Positions 10,894-21,900 of a DNA stretch of 64,000 bases are shown here, one piece after another. Numbering within the stretch: the first letter of the stretch is position 1; every line of letters begins with the position of its first letter. This DNA comes from Branchiostoma floridae (taxonomy: Eukaryota; Chordata; Leptocardii; Amphioxiformes; Branchiostomatidae): assembly GCF_000003815.2 (NCBI RefSeq), contig NC_049996.1:3519144-3583143 (forward strand). Reading direction: 5' to 3'. A program made the position numbers and the translations under genes. Under the pieces are notes generated by a model, which saw only the letters and a program-made list of their open reading frames with translations, ran no database searches and was not told the DNA's origin.

Positions 10894-13800
10894 TATATTT
10901 CAGCCATACATAGTATGGTGAAATATATTGTTATATTTCAGCCATACATAGTATGGTGAAATATATTGTATTCGTAATGTTTCTTTCTTTCTTTCTTTCT
11001 TTCTTTCTCCTGTCAAATCTTCAAAGTGATTCATCTCCGCCGTTCCTGGACCGAATGACCTGAAATTTGGCACAGGGGTAGAATGGGCCAATACCTTGAT
11101 GCTTTTTTCTCAGTTTTTTCATATCTGCCTCTAAAATGATTTTATTGAGATTTTTTGGTCAATTTTAGACCAAAACTGTATATTTTGGCCCCTGTACCCT
11201 GGTATTACAACCAAATGAGCTGAAATTTGACAGAGATGTGCCTTGATAATGCTCCCATATAAATTCGATAACACTTTTGGTGTACAGTACAACAAAATGC
11301 TTATTTTTGCGATTTTTTGACCAATTTTTGACCAAAAAAGGACACTTTTGGCCCCTGTACCCTGGTATTACAACCAAATGAGCTGAAATTTGACAGAGAT
11401 GTGCCTTGATAATGCCCCCATATAAATTCAATAACACTTTTGGTGTGCAGTACAACAAAATGCTTATTTTTGCGATTTTTTGACCAATTTTTGACCAAAA
11501 AAGGACACTTTTGGCCCCTGTACCCTGGTATTACAACCAAATGAGCTGAAATTTGACAGAGATGTGCCTTGATAATGCTCCCATATAAATTCGATAACAC
11601 TTTTGGTGTACAGTACAACAAAATGCTTATTTTTGCGATTTTTTGACCAATTTTTGACCAAAAAAGGACACTTTTGGCCCCTGTACCCTGGTATTACAAC
11701 CAAATGAGCTGAAATTTGACAGAGATGTGCCTTGATAATGCTCCCATATAAATTCGATAACACTTTTGGTGTACAGTACAACAAAATGCTTATTTTTGCG
11801 ATTTTTTGACCAATTTTTGACCAAAAAAGGACACTTTTGGCCCCTGTACCCTGGTATTACAACCAAAATGAGCTGAAATTTGACAGAGATGTGCCTTGAT
11901 AATGCCCCCATATAAATTCAATAACACTTTTGGTGTACAGTACAACAAAATGCTTATTTTTGCGATTTTTTGACCAATTTTTGACCAAAAAAGGACACTT
12001 TTGGCTCCTGTACCTTGGTATTGCAATCGAATGAGCTGAAATTTGGTATAGATAGGCATTAGATACTTGGTAACAAGATTCAAGTAAAATTTTTGACATA
12101 AACAGCTTTAAAATGATTAATTTTGGCACTTTTCTGAGGGGAAATTTGTTTTCTTTTGGCCTCCTGACGTGACCTTCCGTGACCCCGCACAGAGCCACAC
12201 CTGTGCGCGTCAGCCGGAGAGTTAATTGAATCAAAGACCTAGCCAATCAGCGAAGAGGAGGCCAAAGGCTAATTAATATTCATAAGCGGGGCCTCATGAT
12301 CCCGTATATAGCAGTGTTCCCGCCAGGGGGAGCGAAGCCCGCCTAAGGCTCTCGCATTTTAGACTATTCAGAAGGCTTTATATTGTATTAGTTCTTAGGG
12401 GCATATCTATGATAATCGCAGCAGTCACTTAACTTCTCTTCAGGAGTTTAGCGTAACACTATTTCAGGTCAAACCGTCAAAGGCAACTAAAAACAAACTT
12501 TAACGTTACTGAGTTCAACAGTACTTATAACTTGTTATCCGAAGTTGAAACGCTAGCGATGGTATTTTCGCTGCGCTGTTAGCTCCGTGCGACTGTTGTT
12601 GACGGTCTTATAACGGTATATTTTGCACCCCTGTACCCTGGTATGAGTAACATTTGGTATAGATAGGCATAAGATAGTTGGTAAAATGATCCAAGTAAAA
12701 TTTTTGGCATAAAGTACTGTAAAAGGCTTAATTACAGCACTTTTTTTAGGGGAAATTGGTTTTCTTTCGTTCTCCATGCCATGACCTTTCGGACGTTCAC
12801 CCCACAGAGCCGACATCTGCACCTGCGTCTATCCGGCAGGAAGAGTTAATTCAATTAATGGTTCAGCCAATCAGCGAAGAGGAAAGCGAAGGCTAATTAA
12901 TATTCATAAGCGGGACCACACAATACGTTTACTTGAAGACTCAGGCCGTACAGACTTCTCGCCAGGATTTTTTCAAAGCGTCGGACAGGGGTCCGGGGGC
13001 CGCCGAATGTCCCTGGCGGGGTCCAGGGGCAGGGCCACTGTGGGGGGGACCCAGGTGGGCGAAGCCCCCCCGGAAGCTCTTGCATTTTAGACTATTGAGA
13101 AGGCTTCTTTTATCAGTTTTTTTAGGGCCATATCTACGATAATCGTAGCAGTCACTTACTTCTCTTCAGCAGTTTGACTTTAAAATATTTCGGGTCAAAG
13201 CTTCAAAGACAACTAAAACCTCATAAACAACAAACTTTACTTAGCTCAACAGTATACAAAAATATTGTACGGGTTGCCATCCTTAGTTGAAGCGCTTATT
13301 TATAGCGCTAGTATCTTCGCTGCGCCGTTAGCCGCCGTGCGACTTTTGTTGACGGTCTGATATCCCTACGTCGCCGCCTCGCTGATATTCCCACGGACAT
13401 GTTTCAAGAAAAATACCCAGCAAAAAAACGCTGTTCTGCGTCAAATTCTATTCTATAAAACATGTGGGACTCAGTGTTCCAGTCTAAATATTTTGTAGAA
13501 GCACCGCTGTAGGAAAGAAGGTCCAAGCAATGTAAAACATCACGTAGCATGAAGATCGCTGTCAACTGGCACACAGCACATGACTGTTTGAAACTCTAAG
13601 TCTAATCAACAGCCGTGTTTGATTGATAGCCGGCGGTCCTTTGATGAAGTCGGCGAAAGGTGCGTTAGTTAGAAAATCTGCGTTTAGTTTTGATACGTAA
13701 TTATAAGTTAGACAGTGGCGAGAATGATTATTTTCTCATCAATATTTCTCTTCAGAATTATTTGAACTTAATTGTACATCTAAACAATTGGCTTACCTGT

Positions 13801-14667
13801 GCAATGTTTATATGATTAATGATCAGTGTACTGAAATCATGTGTAACGTATGGCTCCTAGTCAATAGATCAGCATTTTTCTCTATAGTGACCACCTGTCT
13901 ATAGTGGCCACATTTCTATCACTGGACTGGAACTTGCGAAAACTGCTGTATTTTCTCCAGAGCAAATGTATGTGTTCCTAGTGCTGTTGTTGTTTGACAT
14001 AAACTTTGAACATTTAAATTGTAAGTAACTTTAAACTGCCAGAGTTTCAGCCCAATAAAACACTCTCAGCGCCAGGGTATGAACAGACTGACCAGACAGA
14101 CGAAAGAAATCCTCGAACAAGGTTCAATCGTATCTTCCGGGTCTGGCAGGACTGAGTTGTTAAACTAAAATAAGAATAGGCTCAATGGCTGATTGCATAC
14201 AAAGTAAAACAGTTTAACAGTTTTACAGCTTGAAGAAAACAAACGCTCCTACAGTACCTGCACCTGCTTGATAATTATTAAATCGTATTCCCTACTTGAA
14301 TAAAAAAAGTTCACTGCAATAATAAATGTACCCACATCACAAGGAGCTTATACTTTTTTAAACTTACACCTAGTTATCGTACTGAAAATTGTTAATGACA
14401 TTACATGAAGTCATTCAACAATTTTCAGTCATGATGAAAATTTTCTGAATGGAAGGTGTGATTATTGTCATTTTCTGAAAAATAGAAGCAAGCTCTGTCT
14501 TTACCTGGAATCAATTCACAATACCAGTTCACTTTGGGGGATAATGTACTGTTAAGAGGATGTTCCATTTTTGCGCAGGGGTGATTTGGAACAGTCCAAT
14601 GTTGCGTGGGAAGGGGTATGGCTGAAATATGCTGTATTTGCTCTTAAGCAAATGTCGGCCTTTCTAG
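10894..14667 (+). mobile_element. Helentron/HINE-like rolling-circle element, copy B
   Basis: This is the most complete copy, about 3.8 kb. The 5' end has a palindromic hairpin (TATATTTCAGCCATAC..GTATGGTGAAATATA) present twice in tandem (10894-10931 and 10932-10969). A CTTTCTTTCTTT tract and a 163-bp tandem array follow, then the internal 752-bp duplication, then a subterminal GTATGGCTGAAATAT (14616-14630), the hairpin ATTTGCTCTTAAGCAAAT (14636-14653) and the terminal CTAG (14664-14667). The 15-bp subterminal block is the exact complement of 10895-10909. No helicase or Rep coding sequence is present, so it would depend on an autonomous relative elsewhere. Confidence 0.78.
11137..12060 (+). 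repeat. 163-bp tandem array inside copy B
   Basis: Units start at TTATTTTTGCGATTTTTTGA at 11301, 11464, 11627, 11790 and 11954, with diverged units at both edges (about 5.6 units). The period is 163 bp, with one 164-bp unit caused by an extra A. Neighbouring units are almost identical, pointing to recent homogenisation. The repeated 94-106 residue minus-strand ORFs are by-products. Confidence 0.92.
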
Positions 14668-17600
14668 TATTCGTAATGTTTCTTTCTTTCTTTCTTTCTT
14701 TCTCCTGTCAAATCTTCAAAGTGATTCATCTCCGCCGTTCCTGGACCGAATGACCTGAAATTTGGCACAGGGGTAGAATGGGCCAATACCTTGATGCTTT
14801 CTTCTCAGTTTTTTCATATCTGCCTCTAAAATGATTTTATTGAGATTTTTTGGTCAATTTTAGACCAAAACTGTATATTTTGGCCCCTGTGCCCTGGTAT
14901 TACAACCAAATGAGCTGAAATTTGACAGAGATGTGCCTTGATAATGCTCCCATATAAATTCGATAACACTTTTGGTGTACAGTACAACAAAATGCTTATT
15001 TTTGCGATTTTTTGACCAATTTTTGACCAAAAAAGGACACTTTTGGCCCCTGTACCCTGGTATTACAACCAAATGAGCTGAAATTTGACAGAGATGTGCC
15101 TTGATAATGCCCCCATATAAATTCAATAACACTTTTGGTGTACAGAACAACAAAATGCTTATTTTTGCGATTTTTTGACCAATTTTTGACCAAAAAAGGA
15201 CACTTTTGGCTCCTGTACCTTGGTATTGCAACCGAATGACCTGAAATTTGGTATAGATAGGCATTAGATACTTGGTAACAAGATTCAAGTAAAATTTTTT
15301 GACATAAACAACTTTAAAATGATTAATTTTGGCACTTTTCTGAGGGGAAATTTGTTTTCTTTTGGCCTCCTGACGTGACCTTCCGTGACCCCGCACAGAG
15401 CCACACCTGTGCGCGTCAGCCGGAGAGTTAATTGAATCAAAGACCTAGCCAATCAGCGAAGAGGAGGCCAAAGGCTAATTAATATTTATAAGCGGGGCCT
15501 CGTGATCCCGTATATAGCAGTGTTCCCGCCAGGGGGAGCGAAGCCCGCCTAAGGCTCTCGCATTTTAGACTATTCAGAAGGCTTTATATTGTATCAGTTC
15601 TTAGGGGCATATCTATGATAATCGCAGCAGTCACTTAACTTCTCTTCAGGAGTTTAGCGTAACACTAGTACTATTTCAGGTCAAACCGTCAAAGGCAACT
15701 AAAAACAAACTTTAACGTTACTGAGTTCAACAGCACTTATAACTTGTTATCCGAAGTTGAAACGCTAGCGATGGTATTTTCGCTGCGCTGTTAGCTCCGT
15801 GCGACTGTTGTTGACGGTCTTATAACGGTATATTTTGCACCCCTGTACCCTGGTATGAGTAACATTTGGTATAGATAGGCATAAGATAGTTGGTAAAATG
15901 ATCCAAGTAAAATTTTTGGCATAAAGTACTGTAAAAGGCTTAATTACAGCACTTTTTTTAGGGGAAATTGGTTTTCTTTCGTTCTCCATGCCGTGACCTT
16001 TCGGACGTTCACCCCACAGAGCCGACATCTGCACCTGCGTCTCGAGCCGGCAGGAAGAGTTAATTCAATTAATGGCTCAGCCAATCAGCGAAGAGGAAAG
16101 CGAAGGCTAATTAATATTCATAAGCGGGACCACACAATACGTTTACTTGAAGACTCAGGCCGTACAGACTTCTCGCCAGGATTTTTTCAAAGCGTCGGAC
16201 AGGGGTCCGGGGGCCGCCGAATGCCCCTGGCGGGGTCCAGGGGCAGGGCCACTGTGGGGGGGACCCAGGTGGGCGAAGCCCCCCCGGAAGCTCTTGCATT
16301 TTAGACTATTGAGAAGGCTTCTTTTATCAGTTTTTTTAGGGCCATATCTACGATAATCGTAGCAGTCACTTACTTCTCTTCAGCAGTTTGACTTTAAAAT
16401 ATTTCGGGTCAAAGCTTCAAAGACAACTAAAACCTCATAAACAACAAACTTTACTTAGCTCAACAGTATACAAAAATATTGTACGGGTTGCCATCCTTAG
16501 TTGAAGCGCTTATTTATAGCGCTAGTATCTTCGCTGCGCCGTTAGCCGCCGTGCGACTTTTGTTGACGGTCTGATATCCCTACGTCGCCGCCTCGCTGAT
16601 ATTCCCACGGACATGTTTCAAGAAAAATACCCAACAAAAAACGCTGTTCTGCGTCAAATTCTATTCTATAAAACATGTGGGACTCAGTGTTACAGTCTAA
16701 ATATTTTGTAGAAGCACCGCTGTAGGAAAGAAGGTCCAAGCAATGTAAAACATCACGTAGCATGAAGTTCGCTGTCAACTGGCACACAGCATATGACTGT
16801 TTGAAACTCTAAGTCTAATCAACAGCCGTGTTTGATTGATAGCCGGCGGTCCTTTGATGAAGTCGGCGAAAGGTGCGTTAGTTAGAAAATCTGCGTTTAG
16901 TTTTGATACGTAATTATAAGTTAGACAGTGGCGAGAATGATTATTTTCTCATCAATATTTCTCTTCAGAATTATTTGAACTTAATTGTACATCTAAACAA
17001 TTGGCTTACCTGTGCAATGTTTATATGATTAATGATCAGTGTACTGAAATCATGTGTAACGTATGGCTCCTAGTCCATAGATCAGCATTTTTCTCTATAG
17101 TGACCACCCGTCTATAGTGGCCACATTTCTATCACTGGACTGGAACTTGCGAAAACTGCTGTATTTTCTCCAGAGCAAATGTATGTGTTCCTAGTTGTTT
17201 GACATAAACTTTGAACATTTAAATTGTAAGTAACTTTAAACTGCCAGAGTTTCAGCCCAATAAAACACTCTCAGCGCCAGGGTATGAACAGACTGACCAT
17301 ACAGACGAAAATAAATCCTCGAACAAGGTTCAATCGTATCTTCCGGGTCTGGCAGGAAGTTGTTAAACTAAAATAAGAATAGGCTTGATGGCTGATTGCA
17401 TACAAAGTAAAACAGTTTAACAGTTTTACAGCTTGCAATTGAAGAAAACAAACGCTCCTACAGTACCTGCACCTGCTTGATAATTATTAAATCGTATGCC
17501 CTACTTGAATAAAAAAAGTTCACTGCAATAATAAATGTACCCACATCACGAGGAGCTTATACTTTTTTAAACTTACACCTAGTTATCGTACTGAAAATTG

Positions 17601-17876
17601 TTAATGACATTACATGAAGTCATTCAACAATTTTCAGTCATGATGAAAATTTTCTGAATGGAAGGTGTGATTATTGTCATTTTCTGAAAAATAGAAGCAA
17701 GCTCTGTCTTTACCTGGAATCAATTCACAATACCAGTCCACTTTGGGGGATAATGTACTGTTAAGAGGATGTTCCATTTTTGCGCAGGGGTGATTTGGAA
17801 CAGTCCAATGTTGCGTGGGAAGGGGTATAGCTGAAATATGCTGTATTTGCTCTTAAGCAAATGTCGGCCTTTCTAG
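14668..17876 (+). mobile_element. Helentron/HINE-like rolling-circle element, copy C
   Basis: The copy starts directly after the CTAG of copy B at TATTCGTAATGTTTC and so lacks the 5' terminal hairpin. The rest is collinear with B: a (TTTC)n tract, a shorter 163-bp array (about 14853-15290, roughly 2.6-3.6 units), the internal duplication, the subterminal GTATAGCTGAAATAT, the hairpin ATTTGCTCTTAAGCAAAT (17845-17862) and CTAG (17873-17876) followed by T. The head-to-tail arrangement with B is what rolling-circle replication past a terminator can leave. Confidence 0.78.
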
Positions 17877-18657
17877 TTGGAATTTAGTTTATGATTGTTT
17901 TCTTCCAGTCTTGGATGAGTTATTCTTTGCAAGCGGCCCCAGCAATATGATCAACTGTTACCTTTCCCCATCCCACCCACAGCTGGAATTGTCACTGACC
18001 CAGTTTTTACTAAGGAAAAACTTCAGCTACAGGCTAACCCCCATGCATAGCCTTGGGGCCCAGAAAAGGTAGTCTTTCAGGCTAGCCAGCCCAGCTCCTG
18101 GGCCCAGGCTTTTCCGTAAACCCGTTTCAGTTACATGGTATATAGTTACATGGAGGGTTTGCTTATAATTAAGCCCTTTGAATAACATGTTTGAGGCATC
18201 ATTTTACATCCCATCTGAAAAACCTGTGCAGCCCCAACCAAGATATCCTCACCTTGGATTGAACAGGGGTCTCCTAAAAACTACTCCCAGAACCAGGAGC
18301 TCAAAGTCTTTGGTTTGAACCTGCAACGTAATTAATGCAAAGCAAGCACCAGGCTAATTGCATTGGATGAATAAAAAAAGAAGTTAAAAATTTTTTCTAA
18401 TCACGTGCACCTTGGTTGAATTACATAAAATTTGGTTACAAACTCTCATCAAGTGTAGTAATATGTTAGCAGCAACACTATACAGTAGCAAATTAGATTC
18501 TTCTCTGTTCTTCCATAACAACTTGATGCACATCGATAAAACATTGAGCAGCATCACAGGTGAGACAGGTCCACCTCCTCCCAGAAAAATATGTTGTGGT
18601 GATTTATAAGCTAAAACCCTTGTGTACCGTTTCATTAATAGAGAAGTCATTTTAGTC
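17877..18657. other. intergenic, no gene recognised
   Basis: Contains, at about 18030-18125, the GGGGCCCAGAA..AGGCTAGCCAGCCCAG..GGGCCCAGGCTTTTCC segment that is the inverted counterpart of about 6815-6900. The short ORFs near 18.4-18.6 kb have no recognisable features. Confidence 0.35.
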
Positions 18658-18805
18658 TACTGTAAATTCATTGAAGTTTGCGGGGATTTAACTTCACGGT
18701 AGCGGGAAAAAGGTCTTTTCACGGTGGTTTTAAGTTCGCGGTGAAGTGGCCACCGCGAAAAACCACGAACATTAAACCACCGCAAACATTTCTGCATTTA
18801 CAGTA
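18658..18805. mobile_element. palindromic MITE, TA target site
   Basis: The 148-bp element starts TACTGTAAATTCATTGAAGT and ends ATTTCTGCATTTACAGTA, with a strongly self-complementary centre (TTCGCGGTGAAGTGGCCACC). The terminal TA on both sides fits a Tc1/mariner-type target duplication. It lies just downstream of the phosphodiesterase stop codon. Confidence 0.75.
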
Positions 18806-18968
18806 ACTTGCCCCTCAATAGTTTCAGAGGTTCAAGATTTCAAAATGATCACGGGTAGGCTACCTATCCCTCCAAGAATTTCAAAATAATTTATCAGAAA
18901 TAACTCTAAAGGCCCCCCCCCCCCCCCAAGACTTTCTACTGCTGCCTTTGTTGATGACCCTTAGAATG

Positions 18969-21900
18969 TTACACTTTGAGCTGAAACACAGCTTTGAGTG
19001 AGAGATGGTCGGAAGGGAAGACCCTGTTGGGACAGCCGGTGAGTGGCGCAATGGCTGACTCCGGTACCGTGTCCAACACCTCTGTCACGCGTACGCTGTC
19101 CGAGCTGTACCAGATGTAGTCCAGGCACTCCACAAACGCACCATCGTAGTCTGTGAAGTCTGGTTCTTTTCCCTGGTAGAATTAAAACATTGTTAGATAT
19201 GGGCTATTGATTGTAGCGTCTTGTTGGCATAACTGTGAGTTAGGATGTTTGGCCCCAAAACCATCTACATGTAATTAGGTCCTGGGTTCAAATCCCATGA
19301 CATGCCACTGATGTTGTGCCTGAATGCCAAAGGAAAGGCACTTAGGCCAACTTTCCTCACTTCACCCAGGTATAAAAATGGGTACCTGACTTTAGTTGGG
19401 CAGTACAAGGCAGTGGAAGGAGAGGTTTGGGCTCCAATTACATACCCTAGACACAGTGGATATTAAAAAACCCACCTGTGGTCTCAAAAAGGCTATGGGA
19501 CCTTTACCGTTACCTTTTTATCTTATTGATGATTTTCAGAAGCAATGCTTTTAATAAGGGCCTCATTCAAGTGTAGCAATCCCTGAGTATAGAGACCAAA
19601 ATTGAATTTGTGTGATCCTCGGTTCCTTAATTGGCATATGATAAAATACATACTAATATGGCTTAAAAACAACAAAATGCTTAAAACACGCCAAAATTTG
19701 TCACATCTCTGGTCACAGGTTTTTGCCAGAGTTGGTTGCTGGGTAACTGAAACACAACATTTTGGTAGGTAGATATAGACTACAACACAGGATATTCTGT
19801 AATGCCTGAGGTACGGCCCAACCACATTACAATGCTACAAAATGCTCCAGTATTAAGAATGATTTTTAATGGCATTTTCAAACAACAGGAAAAGTGTTTA
19901 TATTTGTTGCAAATGTGTATGTGTATACTAGCTGAATAACACTGGCATTGTTGTGAAATATAAAAAGAAAATGTTCAAATTGCATTCATATGAACTTAAA
20001 CTAATCAAACTGAACGACTGTACCTTGACTTCAGCATAGGCACTCTTCAGAGACTTAGATGGATGTGAGAATACGCTGGATGGCAACAGTTCAATCAAAC
20101 ACTTACTCTGGAAGGAAGGAACAAAAAAAGAACAATTTCACAATTTCATTGACATCTACAATATCATGCAGCAGAAGGTAATAGTCGATGCGCATGAGCT
20201 TCATGTCTAAATCACTAGAGGGCACTGCTGCATGGTGTTTGGAGATATATAAAGCACTGTACTGATACATGTAAAGTGCACCTTTAGGTACAAATGGTGT
20301 TTTGAAAATGATAATAGCAGTGCCCCTAGTCTTTATTTCTCCAACGTTAGCAGTAGCTTTCAATGAGAGTTATCATTTTAGTATTTGATGAATCAATTAA
20401 AGAGGTGAGAATAGTCCGGCTAGAACCAAAAAACTGAAACAGTTTGATTTGTTGGTTCTAAGTTTCAAAATTAAATGCTCAACCAGAAAAACATAATGAA
20501 AACAAAGCCTGATGACAAGGTTTATGTCTTGATGCACAGAGTTTTATGGAGTGAATGCAGTCACATTAAAGTTTTCTCCCCTGCCATGATTGGTTAAAGA
20601 CCCCCAACTGTATTTTTTTAATCCATAACAGTGACCACTAAGTCCCTGATTCGCTACTGTGAAAGCCTGCTGACCAACTGTGGTGTGTTGTAGCTGGCTA
20701 CCTGGCTACCTGTGGTGTGAGTGGTCATCAATCCTAAGTTCTCCTCCCTCTGATCAAGGGCCTTGGAGAACCTTTCTACAAGCATCCTGCCATACCCCAA
20801 CACGAAAGATATTTGAGGTTGGGGTATGGTATCCAGGCTATCTGTTTTTCTGATGTCTGCTTGCTACGGGTACCTAACCTAACTTTTAAGTCCCCAAAAA
20901 ACAAGGAAATTGGCTGGTGTTGCCTAAAATACATGAAGTACATAGAACTGTGGGATTGTGTGGGGCAGGGTTGTAGCCAGCCTGAAATCATTTTCAGTCC
21001 CCTTGATTTTGAATGGGAATCCTATCGAGCACCAAAGGCATGGTGTGACGTTGCACGTCATTTCTAGGGGATCTGGGTCCCAGAAAATTTTTAAATCCAG
21101 ACCCTCTGAAACACTATTTCCTGCATTTTGAGGTGCAAATTTTGCTTGTAGACTAAGTTGTTCAATTATAGCATCTGTTTTGGTGAAGAAGAACACATGG
21201 GTTTCAGTTTTTTTTTTATATCTTTACATATCAATTTTTGTCTGTCCCAGAGGATGGAATGGGAAAAACTTTTTTCAGTCCCCAGCTGCAAAATTCCTTC
21301 AAAGGACTGAAGGACAGGTGCTGGCTACAACCCTGGTGTGGGGTAACTCCAGAACCCAGAAGCACAAAACATGAAACTTCACCCAGGGGTCAAAATGGGT
21401 ACACTTCAGTTGGGGAGGTAAAAGGTGATAGAAACAGAGGGATGGGCTCTGACTTCCAATACCGTACCCGAAACACAGTGGATAACAACTAACTGAGGCC
21501 CAACGTCCTCAAAAAGGCTATGGAACTGCCTTTAGGCCACAGCAAGTAAATTTTATGGATGACATCCGCGCTCATTAATTTTTGCCTGATTTCAGAAAAA
21601 AAAACAAGAATTTTTTTCTTCTTCAGGGAAGGCTGGATAGGCGAAAATGGGTAAAGGTTGTACCCTAATTATTGCATGTAGAATTGACACTAGAGACTCT
21701 GTAGCATTGACTGTAGTTGCAGAAGTGAAACTTGATAGATAGTTGTAAGAGTGGCACAACTATGGAAGCTATGAGTGTAGTTGCCAAGATGGTTAATGAT
21801 ACCAGTCTACCACACTAGTGTCACTTTAACTACACTGGTGCGCTTCTTAAATACAGGAATGAATGCCTTGTTGGCTGTGATGCCATATTTTGTCACATCA

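Noticed and set aside
11137-12060. CRISPR-like regular repeats
   Set aside because: Units are 163 bp with no unique spacers, inside a eukaryotic transposon.
11165-12083. Repeated 94-106 residue minus-strand ORFs (KNKHFVVLYTKSVIEF type)
   Set aside because: They are the 163-bp tandem array read in a frame without stops; the same peptide reappears in each unit and in copy C.
12553-16304. ORFs repeated at 12.6, 12.9, 15.8 and 16.1 kb
   Set aside because: They lie in the repeated parts of copies B and C and carry no domain; their recurrence reflects the element copies.
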